Origin: Setaria digitata
Taxonomy: Eukaryota > Nematoda > Chromadorea > Rhabditida > Setariidae
Reading direction: 5' to 3'
DNA length: 64,000 nt
Assembly: GCA_003640385.1 (NCBI GenBank)
Contig: RCAB01000283.1
Location: forward strand, 18,472 to 82,471
Part shown: piece by piece, positions 27,284-38,500 of the stretch
How positions within the stretch are numbered: the stretch's first letter is position 1
Layout of the letters: each line of letters opens with the position of its first letter
Made by a program: the position numbers and the translations under genes
The notes under the pieces: generated by a model
What the model was told of the DNA's origin: nothing
Database searches by the model: none
Seen by the model: the letters and a program-made list of their open reading frames with translations, nothing else

Positions 27284-27997
27284 TTTCTTAGTTCCTTCCA
27301 CAGGTTTTTATACTGTCATTGTTTTAGTTGCACGCAAATTATATTTCTTTTTGTCTATGGTAATTTACGTGGTTTACTCAGAGCAAAATTCAAAGACAGT
27401 TTAAATTATTTGTGATTTTTTAAAATTTCTGTAATTTCAAGCTTTTCGTGATATTTATTCCTTTTCATTTTTGGATGTCATAATTTATGGTGCTTTACTT
27501 CAACGTGTATGTATGTAAATTATAATCAATAAAAATTTTTTTTGACTTTCATTGTTGTTATATCGGTTTAATAACGAAAATTTGTATTTTCTTGTCATTT
27601 TAGATAACCTAGAAGAGCTGGAAAGATATAAGACTTCTAGTAAGATATATCTTCCTCTATCATTTTTGAACAGCTGAAAGTATCCGAGATCTGTTTAGCA
27701 TCTGAACCATATAGAAACATTTGCTGTGTGATGCTGCCCCCTATTGTGTTATTAATCTCTGTCATTTCGAGAGTGTTATTACATTTTCACTTCACAGTAC
27801 TAGTTCCGTCGATTCCGCTACTGCTTAATCTGAATCATTCGTTGTCTCATTTGTATTCCTTCCTTATGGGTAATTGGGCTTTTTCCTTAATTTCATGCTC
27901 ATTGACTTCATGTATTACAACGTAGACGACATTCAGCACTGCTTTACAACTGTTTTTTAAGCATTCTGTTATTCAGATAAATGTTTATCGTGTAATA
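27284..27997. other. Intergenic region after ACTR10
   Basis: This contains AATAAA at 27528-27533, about 245 bases after the ACTR10 stop, its likely polyadenylation signal. The remainder has no supportable gene. Confidence 0.5.
27528..27533 (+). terminator. Likely polyadenylation signal of ACTR10
   Basis: AATAAA about 245 bases past the ACTR10 stop codon, followed by a T-rich stretch. This is the canonical eukaryotic signal in a sensible position; no transcript evidence is available. Confidence 0.5.
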
Positions 27998-28650
27998 ATG
28001 GAGGGACATAATGATTTGTTCAGAGCCTTTTCGGTAATGGAAATGCCAGTTATATTTCATTTATGTCATCTCGTTGATTTCATTATTTGATTACATCAAT
28101 AAGATAAAATGAAAGTGAAAATTGAATAAGAGGCAGAGAAAAATCGAGATTAGAAATCTAAATAGAGAATTGAAAAAGTCCTTCGGGAAGACTGTTTACT
28201 CTTTTTTGGTCAACTAAATTGCACATATAATATATATTGTCTCGGTTCAATCTATTCGTGATGAGTTTGTTTACTCGAACAACATTATTTGCTGGGTGAC
28301 ATTCGAAATGCTTCATTATCCTCTCGGTGTATTTCCTTTCTGAATAAAATGTTCTGTTTTTAAGCAGTTTTACCATAATTATTCCTTTATTGAGGGATTT
28401 CATTAATTGTGAATTATTGACTTATTATTATTGATGAAAATATCGAAGTATTAATGTTTGGTGTTTCACTTTTTTCGCTTCACATACTTCTCCTTAATGA
28501 TTTGATGGATGAGCGTTTCCATCGATTTCATCCAGTAGTTCCATTTCTGGTTAGATTTTCATCAGTTATGAATTGCAGGTTGAGAAGCCAAAATTCCGTT
28601 TGAATCGGACAATACAGCAAGTTGATTGCTATATTATCTCTTCACTGGAG
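27998..28650 (+). CDS. Unassigned gene, two candidate 5' exons
   Basis: An ATG at 27998 opens a 12-codon exon (27998-28033, MEGHNDLFRAFS) that ends at a GT donor in phase 0. A second exon (28579-28650) follows a TTGCAG acceptor in the same phase, encodes VEKPKFRLNRTIQQVDCYII and SSLE, and ends at a GTAGGT donor. I do not recognise the product. The next exon is uncertain: the acceptor at 30925 would give only four residues and a stop, while a coding-looking stretch near 30944-31060 (HEIIEACAARENVEVDGIV) cannot be joined in frame. Read this as possible fragments of a small gene on the same strand as its neighbours. The splice signals are good; the protein is unknown. Confidence 0.35.
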
Positions 28651-29739
28651 GTAGGTGTCGTTTTTGACATTTCTTGCTAGAAGCTTGGCGATTTTTTTCG
28701 ATTCTACCATTTTTTTTTTCTCTTTTTCTTTTTTTTTTTAAGAACTGGTCCGATCTTTCTTATCGAAGGTAGCTTATTAATAAAAAGCAAGAGAGCTAAT
28801 TGGGCCGTAGTCTGGAAGGATGGGAATGAGTTCCTTCATAGAGAAAACAAAGTAATGGAAAGTAATTAGTTTATAAGTTGTTTTGTCTTTTTTTTTGAGA
28901 CTATACTTTTCTTCCAAGTTACCCATTTTTTTTCTAGTGCTCTCATCTACTCGCAGTGTTTCGGGAAAAAATTGTTTCATCTCATAGTATCTTGTTCTCT
29001 GTGTCCTGAAGAAAGAAAAATAAAAATAAAAACAAAAGAAACAAAAAATTCGAGCCTTAAATTTTGAAGATGTCTGCTGGAAGGATGACTTGAGACGGTG
29101 TTTTCTCCGAAAGATTGAAATTAGTGAGAAGGAGGAAAAGATTTTAAATGTTATCGAATATTGAGTAACATCTTGATCAAGATGTGTAATGCGCCAAAAG
29201 ATCTCACTCTTCAATCATTTGTTGAATAGATATTAACCGAAACAAATGTGACCTTAAGAAACTGAATTTAAAAATTTCTTCAACTATCAAATTCCAGTTG
29301 TCTCTCTTATCTTGCTCAGTTTACACAACGAAAAGCTTCACTTACAATTTGAATGTCAAGGATTGTTTTTACTAAATTGTTATTTAGACATTTTTTTGCT
29401 GCATTTCATTCGCATTATTTCGTCATCAGCCTATTTTATCAAGTTATTTGTCTGTATGAACTTGCGAAGGCAAATGTTTTCCTCGTTTGTTAGAAGGACG
29501 GAATAACATTTTCACCTAGACAATGTAACATATTTATCACTAATGAAGAGAAAAAGTTTTTTTCACTGTTTTCCTTTCAGTTGATGGCATTATTTAATCC
29601 CAGGGATATAATGTAGCGTTCAAATTTCAACACTTAATAACTAAAGTGGAAAGTTATGAAAAGATGCATATGATTTGGTACCTCTCTGTTTTCACATAGC
29701 TTTTTTTTTTATTAACCCACACAAACCAATGGTTACAAG

Positions 29740-29779
29740 GAGAAAGACAAAAAATCATAAAGAGAAAGACAAAAATCAT
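29740..29779. repeat. Two-copy tandem repeat, unit about 20 bases
   Basis: GAGAAAGACAAAAAATCATAA is followed directly by a second copy with one A fewer. It is a purine-rich simple duplication with no coding context. Confidence 0.6.
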
Positions 29780-31909
29780 AAAATGATGCTGTTAAATAGT
29801 ATGTCATGCGTGAGTAAATGTTTTAACATTTCCAGGTTGCATCTTTAAATACTAATTCCATAAATTATTCATTTAAAGTTTAGAAAGATATGACGCATAA
29901 ACGTAATTATTTTTTTGTATTTTTCCATTGCTTAGTATCATTGTTGCACTTAGATTTGAAATGACGGTTTAAAAAATTATTTGTTGAAATTGAGTAATTG
30001 GAATTTCTCTAAAATTTTGGTGGTTTTCTTTCTTTTTTTTCTTTTAAATTCGCTTTCTGCTGCTGATTTCGGTAAAAAAAGAAAGGGAGAGAAGAGAAAA
30101 TATATGAGTTGTACTTTCAGATGACGTTATTGCTAATGCGTTGGTACATGTCATTTCATTTTGTTCCAAATTTTTTATTCATTGCGTCATTTCAGTCAGT
30201 ATCAGACGTGAAAAGACGATTTCTTAAATTTCAAATCTTTGTCAGTTAATAATAACATAACTGTGAATCCTGCATAATTTTATCGTTTTACAATACACTG
30301 TAAAGGCTGCTAATATTTAATGCATTTTAGGATAAACTTTTTTGGAATCTTGAAAATTCAAAAATGCTTTTTCAAAATACAAAATACTTGAAATCAGATA
30401 TGCTTGCAATCTGTAGTAAATAAAATTTTTTGACATAATTAACCGTATCCGGAAGTTTCGGACTTCACTTTAAGTTGTACAAATGTGTCGTGATGTCGTT
30501 TATATGTACGGGTAACGATTAAATTATATATATGCGTTCTATTAACAATTTGCTAATAAGCAGTTAGAAAACAAAAAGTACTTATGATAAGTAAAGTTGT
30601 TCGTCATAGTGGTAGCAACTGCTATTATTTGAGGGAAAATGAGGAAAGAGATTTTTGAATTAAAATTAAGTATCAGAACGATCGATACATTGTCTTAGTG
30701 AGCCTGCTTGGTCTATTTCAAGCACATTACTTCATTTTTTTCTCGAAACATTTCGCTCTAATTTATTTCACTTTTTTTTTTAAAGAAAATTTGCTCTAGT
30801 TAAAGTTTTCTTTTTGTTGTTGATTAGTATCACTAATTGTTGTTTAATGCTTAAATATCATTAATTTTAAATGTAAAAACGATCACGCTTTCAGTTATCT
30901 GCTTTATTTCTCTCCATTATTTCAGTTTCATATTCACTGAAGTTTGAATGAATGCCATGAGATTATTGAAGCTTGTGCAGCAAGAGAAAATGTAGAAGTA
31001 GATGGTATTGTATTGAATGAAGAGATTAGTAGTAGTTCGATAGTTTCATGGATTGATGTCATGCAAATTTATTTCTTGTATATCTTTATAAATCTTTATG
31101 CATCATTTTTTGTTCCGGAAAGAAAAGAAAAAAGCAGCTGGGTTTATTAAAATGCCATATAATCATGAATGTGACCATTTAATTATATAGCTTATTGATT
31201 GTGTTAATATATTTTGCGAATTGACCTGCAAGTACGAGCATAACTTAAGGTTATGCTGTGAACACTTTCTCAGGCGATACAGAACGAGCTGAGGTAATTA
31301 GATAATGTTTTTTGATAATTTTATATCGTGCTCTTGCAGTTTTCCGTTTCCTACTTTATAATTTTAAAAAATGAGTTGTTAGTTTGTTCAGCTGAATCTA
31401 TCGAGCTCAAGCATTATAAAGGAAGGAAAGTATGGAATACGGAAGGTGAAAGAAAAGGTTTTATTTTATTTTAGAACTGAAATAAGCATTCCAAACTTTT
31501 ACATTTCAATTTTATATTGCTATAAAAAGTTTTTACGTTGTATAATTATTTAAAATATTTCCCATTTACTACTGATATGTTATGGTGAAGTTTAAAAAAT
31601 TGATGGAGAGTTTGATTTCCATTTTTCTTACTTTGTCTCTTGTTTTTCATTTAATTTCCATAAAGTGCATTTGATTTCTTTACATTTGTATGCAATTGTT
31701 AAGCGTTTTTTTTTTTTTTTTTTTGGAATTCTTCTGGATGAAGTTAATTTTTAGTTAAAATCTGAGGTAATCAGAAAACGAATCAGTTAGTGAGCAGGCT
31801 TTATGTGAGTTGAAAATGGACGGGATATATACTTATTGACAAAGTAATTTACGTAAATTTTAGTTTCATGACATTTATAACGGATTGTTTTAAGAATTCT
31901 ATTATTTTC

Positions 31910-31911
31910 AG
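31910..31911 (+). other. Probable spliced-leader acceptor of ATP synthase epsilon
   Basis: ATTATTTTCAG ends here and leaves only 14 bases before the ATG at 31926, typical of a trans-spliced nematode mRNA. No upstream in-frame exon joins it. Confidence 0.5.
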
Positions 31912-31925
31912 TAAAACTCTGGAAA

Positions 31926-32090
31926 ATGTGGCGTCAATTGGGTATTAATTATGTGAGATATTCACAAGTTGCAGCATCGGCTACACGAAAATGCATGAAG
32001 AAAGCAGTAAAAGGGGAAATGGAAAAACCAGCTACGTCAACCGTGAAAATTACCGCATGGGAGAACGGAAAACCGTTGAAGAAAGAGTGA
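31926..32090 (+). CDS. atp-15: Mitochondrial ATP synthase subunit epsilon (single exon)
   Basis: This is a 54-residue single-exon gene for the small epsilon subunit of the F1 central stalk (the eukaryotic-specific epsilon, not bacterial epsilon). The family signature MWRQLGINYVRYSQVAASA is plain: W-R-Q-x-G-x-x-Y-(I/V)-R-Y-S-Q occurs across animals and yeast. The tail TVKITAWENGKPL follows the nematode form of the family. Length is normal, as vertebrates have about 51 residues. It has no classical cleavable presequence, which is usual for this subunit. A TTTCAG acceptor 14 bases before the start supports trans-splicing, and the SLAIN gene follows on the same strand after 496 bases. Symbol by C. 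elegans orthology. Confidence 0.92.
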   Translation: MWRQLGINYVRYSQVAASATRKCMKKAVKGEMEKPATSTVKITAWENGKPLKKE

Positions 32091-32586
32091 AATAATGACA
32101 TCGCCGTTCTGTATTATTAGATTAGATTGTTCTCTTTTTTGCTTAACTATTTGTTTTTGAATTTTTTTTCCAATTGATTAAAGGTTAAAGCCTAACCGTA
32201 TCATTGTCTATCTCTTGAATTTTTTTTCTTTTATCAGTCCTCTATATTTAAATGATTTCTGTGTCATAAATTTTGGATTTCAGTTTCTGTTTTCGATCCT
32301 TTTAGTTCTTAATCATGAACATTGATTCTTTAATGGCTGTATGATTTATTTCTGTAGTTTAGAAATTGTCACTTTTATGCTTTTCTTGCATTTTGATATT
32401 TTTAAGTTAACGAGATTAGTAGTAAAGTAGCACAGCTGGATATGATATGATAATGATTTCGTATTGTTAAATGCGTATTAGGTATTTACGAATAGAATTT
32501 TATTATATATTACGCAGAACCAATTGCGTTTTACGTTGAAATTTTTGCTTTTTATGCATAAATTTTGAAATAAATAGAAATTTCAG
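32091..32586 (+). other. Short intercistronic region between ATP synthase epsilon and SLAIN
   Basis: It is 496 bases long. An AATAAA at 32569-32574 lies just 12 bases before the TTTCAG acceptor at 32581-32586, which itself touches the next ATG. A polyadenylation signal for the upstream gene close to a trans-splice acceptor for the downstream gene is the layout of nematode operons. This is inference from spacing only. Confidence 0.45.
32581..32586 (+). other. Trans-splice acceptor abutting the SLAIN start codon
   Basis: TTTCAG is followed immediately by the ATG at 32587, with no 5'UTR base between. No upstream coding exon can be joined, so a spliced leader is the natural donor. Confidence 0.55.
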
Positions 32587-35500
32587 ATGAGTACAGCTGT
32601 AAATCAGGCGACATCTATCATTGGTACTACGGATTTTGATGAGGAAACATGGCTTGTAGAGCCACCTAATCTGCCAACACAATCAAATAGTACACAAGAA
32701 TCTGGGCGAATTTCCGAATGGCTACAGGTAAGCTTCCAGCTTATGCATTCTTTCTTAACAGTTACTGATGATTGTAGTAGTTTTGACTGAACTGTGAAGA
32801 AAAAAAAATTAAAGTAACTCGAATGTTTCTTGTTTATAGAGATTAGGAATGTATAATGCAAAAATATGATAATTTGTGTAATGAGTACGTTATGTTGCAA
32901 ACAGATGTAATTGTATGATTCGTTGTTTTCACATTGCAGGGTGCAGCTATGAATGTTGATTTTCAGACGCGCAGTGCGTTAAGTCGGAAATTAGCCAATC
33001 AAGCTGCTAGGAAAAGTTAGTCCAATATATTTGGGTAGTATTTATTAGTGCAGAATTACTATTATTTCTATTTGTTGTTTTTCCATAGTGAACGTGAGTA
33101 TGAAAACACTGATATTTTTAAATTCATATTTATATTTTAAGATTGAACTTAGCAATTAAATGAGCAATTATTGGTGGGTGAATAAAAGCAAATTGCACTT
33201 TCTTTTTGATATAACGACGATTCAAACGGCGGTAATGATAGTCCGAAATTATGTCTAGTTTTAGAGTTTTGCATGAATTAATGATCATATTAACAATGTT
33301 TTTTTTCTAATTAATTGATTCATTAAATATAGAATTCCATTATTTGGTTCAGGTTTACATTTATATATTAATTTTACTTATTTGGTAATTACATTCCTTC
33401 CATGTCTTAATATTAAGTGGAATAGCCGTAAATTGAATGTTGCTAATATAAAAATTTTTCGTTTATCAAATCTTCATGTCTCTTCATGTCACTAAAACCA
33501 TCTTTTCCACAGTTTCATTTTTCGTCTGTACATGCATTCTCATTAATGAAACTATTTCTTTGATGGCAGATTATTTTTGTGAAAAAATTGAAAATTCAAT
33601 TGTCTTCAGCACTATCACTATTAAATAATTTTCAATTATTTCTGAATATTCGGTTTAATAAGAGGTGTAACGAAAAAAGGGTTAAAACTATTCCTTATCG
33701 ATTTTACCAGGCATCAAAATTTGAAGTTTTAAATTTTACTTCTTTGATAAATTTCACTTTATATCTTGTCTTAAACAAATAAATTTTTCACATGTTATCA
33801 AAAAATTCTTGCCATCTCCCACTCTACTTTAAAATTATTGGTACTGGAAAGATTTTACCGCTTGCATGCATCACTGGTTGGTTCCGTGGTTTATATTACC
33901 ATGAATTTTTCTCGCCGCATCATTAATAAGATTTAAAATACAAAGAAGCTCCGTTATCATTGTCACTAATCTTAAGTGTTTTATTCTTTAACATCGTTAC
34001 TAATGTACTGTAGATTCCTTAACTGACTTTTTCGCGTTTTTTTTTTTTTTTTTTTTTTTTTTAATAGTGAGTAAAGTTGGAGAGATTACAAATGACTTTA
34101 TGCCATAATTATTTAGCTATAACGTGAAAAATTGACAGGAAGTTAACTGCTTAAGTCGAGATTTATATGCTTCATCACGAAACATTGATACTTTTTATTG
34201 CTTCCTGTTATATCTGTTCCGTATTTTATTTTCCTTATTTTGCTGTCGTTTTCGTGTTTCTTCGATTCATTTCACAATTTCGATTTCATTTTGGTGCCAA
34301 TTATTTTTATCCTCTTTTGTCTTTTCCTTTCTTTTTGCTTATTATGTTGAAATGCAAAGTATTAATGTCCACATTTTTCTTTTTTATTCTGCTTTGAATT
34401 TTATTTTTAAAATATTCACTCCTCAATATTTTAGTTATTGTGCACTTTGTTATCGATTTACTATTATTTGTTTTAAAAATTTTTTTTCTAGAAGTGAAAG
34501 TACTGAAATTTATTCTAAATTTTCCGTAGTTTTATTCCATAATCCAGCTGAGAAAGTACATCTTTTATTAATACTGAATTATTTGTTTCAGATTAGTTGC
34601 ATTTTTCCATGTACTTTTTGTCACAATCTTCAAATCTCTTCTTAATCTACTAGGTTACATTGGTAATGACTGAATTTTCAACTGATTAAAGTTAATATTT
34701 CACTAACTTTCTCTATTTGTCCCATGCAATCATAAAATTTCTGTACTTTTTTTCAGTGAAATATTTTTTCTGGTTCAGTTTTAAAACCGGAGTAATAAGT
34801 ATAATTAAAATGCTCTAAGTTTTCTTATACTTTAGAGCTAGATCACTCTAAGCAATCTTCAACAAAGCGAACAGTTGGTGTTGAAATGTAAATAGATGTT
34901 CACATTAGTGACAACTTGTGACGGCAATAACTTGAAAATAATGAAATTAATACAAGGGAACAGGGGTATGAGTGGTAGTTTGGAAATTTCCAAAGGAAAA
35001 TATCATGTAGATATTTTTTTTTCTGCCATCCCTCTAACAAAATCGCGGAGAAATTGGTTTCGAGAGAGAGAGAGGAGGAAGAAGATGCTAACATATTTTG
35101 CTGTGTTACAATTTTTTTATTCCACCTCATTCCTGTTTCTCGAATCCCGAATGATTCATATGTCATATTTTTATTTTTAGTCCTTACTTTTCGAGGAACT
35201 TCATCTCTCTTTTTCTTTTTTTTATTTACCACACCTCACATTCATCTATTTATACTGAACTTTTCTCAAGTCGTGTCTCTTACCTTTATTATAGTAGCCC
35301 TATTTGTTTGATAATGTTAGTAATTAGAGAAGTATTAGTTTTGAATTCTTCATTTCGATTGAAGTTTTTCTTTTCTAGAAGTTGGACTACTGAAAACTGG
35401 AACGTAAAGTTTTCATGAGCAGGGGAACCAGTTTTTTATTTTTCATCGCTCAGGTTGTAAATTCGACTATTTTGAATTTTATAATGAGTATCCGTTTTAC

Positions 35501-38500
35501 TGCGCTGTTTTTTTGCTTCTGAATGAAAACCACAAATGATGTTAAGTTATCAGTTTCATGTCTCTTGCATCTCGATATTTATATCGTGATGTGTTGTCCC
35601 ATATTCTCTAATGTTATTTTTCTGTTTCTTTATTTTAAGATAAGTTTGAATAACTTTGGCATTATTTCTGAAAAAAAAAAAAGATAACTATGATAACCTG
35701 CATTGATTCACTCTTCCTTTTTCGATTCATTATTACCTAATCAATTGATGTGAGAAATTGTGACATTTGAATGAATTTTAAATATATGTGTTACTTTCAA
35801 CTCTTGTCATTTACTGAAAGTTTAATGTTGTGATGTTTTCAATTATAAGCGCTTTCATTTCCTTTTTTCCAAAATATTTTATAGAAAAAAGAGCCGAAAA
35901 ATTATGCGAAAAATCAGGAACTATAAACAAACATAGATCAGGACAGTTGGATTTGGTAGAAGAAGAATTGGCCGAAATGAACCAGTCCTGTAATGATAAT
36001 GGTGATGAAAAGGATTTAAACGAAGAACAAATTATATCAAAATGGAATAATACCTGTCTAGCTGTAGAAAATAAAAACTTCGATGGACAACAACTGAAAG
36101 TATTATATGAACAACAACCACATGCAGTCTCAAAGATTAATATATCATCGTTGCAACCAATTGGGAGTATGGCAGTAATACCAAATCATGATAATGATAA
36201 TGCTGATGATAATGATGATGAAAATGATGAATTTTATGATGCAAGCTCCGATTTTAATGATATCTCACCTTCACCCATCACTCCTTCAATTATCAATACA
36301 GCCAGCATCATATCATCTACTACCGCATCACAAGCCGGTAATAATCTTTATTTGAGTTATTTGAAGAAATTTCTTCCTACAAAATGCTTATGTGCATGGG
36401 CATATCCATCAATTTTAGTGTTTTTATTCATCATATTAAGCGATATTAATGATCAAAATTTGGTGTATAAATTCGAGTAAATAAGTGGCAGACTCGATTT
36501 TCATTAAAAAAAAAAAAGGCTCATTAATTATGATGCTATTTTGGATATGCCTATCGATGTTTTGAAAAACATCATCTCCCATTTTGCTTTTGTTTTTTTT
36601 TTTTTTCGTTGGCAGTCCAAATTTTTTCTTCGTTTTTTTTTTTTTTTTTTTTTTGAAATATCAATTTTTGAATTTTCAGTTTTCTTATTTTCCTTTACGT
36701 CATACATTTAAAAAAATTTTCGAATTTTTGGAAATCTGCAGCGAAATAGTTCAAGAAGCTTACACGAAACCGATCTAAGGATTGATAAGCAAATCGGCTT
36801 ATAGAATTAGTGATGAGTAAAAGGATTAAAACTAACGAATATTTCGTCTAATTAATCAACTGACCACTGGAAGTAACTGGCAGAAAAATGTATGATATTT
36901 CCGGAAAGGATATTATATTTTCATTTCTTTTCTTCTTAGCATGCTTATTTCCGAACTTTTTTTGATTTCAAAAATTTGATTTTGCATAATACTGAAAAGT
37001 ATAAATAGAAACTTATTGGGGATTTTTCTGTTTTAGTATTTTAATTTTACTTATGCTTATGCCAATGCCTTTATAGCCTATGTTGCGAAGCATTTTTTTG
37101 CTGACTTTTATCAGAAAGAAAGTTTGTCAAATAGACAGAAAAGGAAGCTTGTTAATTAAACTGGATGATGCTGTTTGATAATTGTGCATGTCGTTATGTA
37201 GCAATTTTAATTTTATTTTGTTGCATTTTGTAAATTTTGAATTTTCGGTCACCTCCTCAACAGATTTAGAGAAACGAAGTCATTTTGCAAAAGGAAACAC
37301 ATTGAAATTAATATGTTCGTTTTATTACCATTATCAGCTGCTTTCCTTTTTCACTAACTTTGTTCACAATTTATTTTTGATTTCTACAGATTTTTTTAGC
37401 CTTTGATCACTTTTTTTGCATTTATTCCATTCGGCCGTAGTCTTCTTCAGACGTAAACTATTTTGCTAACAGAAATCTCTATAAAAAATATATGTTCATG
37501 CCAGACTTAATATTTGGAAATAGGAAAATACCTTATTCGTTTCAGTTTTTAATTTTTCAAAGTTATTTGGCAGTTTGTTTAGTTGTTGCAGAAGTTTTGT
37601 GGGGCTGAAAATAAGATACATTATGGGTCGTCATAAGTAGTAGTTAGAATTCTTTAGAAAAAATATATTTAGCTCGAATAGAAGATGAGTCAATGTAGTT
37701 AGCACAATAAATTTTTTAACAAAAAAGAAAAATCAAAATTTTAAAAAAGTGAGAAGAAATAATAAATGACTGGATCGCATGCTTAACTTCTCCATCTCCC
37801 CAAAAAATATTTTGCTTTTATAATGCATCTGAATATACTAATTCATTTTATATGCCTGTGTGTATGTGTATACTTAGGTGTGCGTGTGCGTGTGAAATGT
37901 TCAGGCTAATTTACTCTTAATATTTTTTGAAAAATGAATTCGCTGGAATTTGTCAGCTATCTGAAATTACAGATTCACGCGACAAAGGAATTTGGAATGG
38001 AACATCATTACTTGCGGCAGTTAGTGAATCCGTCGAATCATCTGCAAATGTAAGTTTTTTATTTATTAAGAAATAATTAATGTCTTCTTCGGTTCTTGCT
38101 TATTCAGAAATAATTATGATACATTAGAAAAGAAAAATACGTACATGTCCATACAGGACTGTTATGAATTTTTAATTTTAAAACTGATTTCTCATCCACT
38201 TTTCTCATTTGTAAGCAGATGAAAATGAATAATGTTTTATCATTCAGACTTTAATGTAAACCGGTTATCCAAATCAATATTTATTTTTTCTCTAGCTTCT
38301 ATTACTTTTATGTTATTTAAAAAAGAAAATACATGTTGTACTGCATTATAGCACTCTTGATAACGTATAATAACACTTTGGTTAGAAAAAAGATAAATTT
38401 CTATTACTTATATTGCATTTTTTAGTCTGTCGCGCATGATTCAAGTTCAAATAGTTTATGTCATGAAATACGACAGGCTCGACAAGCCAATACTGCTCGT

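Larger units (their letters stand above)
28651..31925. other. Mostly non-coding stretch with a few exon-like segments
   Basis: Exon-like pieces include 30196-30237 (SVSDVKRRFLKFQIF after a TTTCAG acceptor) and about 30944-31060 (HEIIEACAARENVEVDGIV). They may belong to the gene starting at 27998, but no consistent set of phases joins them. A roughly 20-base tandem repeat lies near 29740-29779 and a T run near 31709. A 145-codon minus-strand open frame (28777-29214) has low-complexity Phe/Ser composition and was rejected. Confidence 0.4.

Noticed and set aside
28777..29214. 145-codon minus-strand open frame
   Set aside because: Low-complexity Phe/Ser/Lys composition from T- and A-rich DNA, with no family resemblance and no splice partners.
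34900..35232. 110-codon minus-strand open frame rich in Ser and Lys
   Set aside because: It lies inside a SLAIN intron, antisense, with biased composition and no homology.
35830..36480. 216-codon open frame as a stand-alone single-exon gene with a membrane tail
   Set aside because: Its central part joins in phase to SLAIN exons on both sides (acceptor 35884, donor 36338); the N-terminal MMFSII and C-terminal hydrophobic parts are intron.
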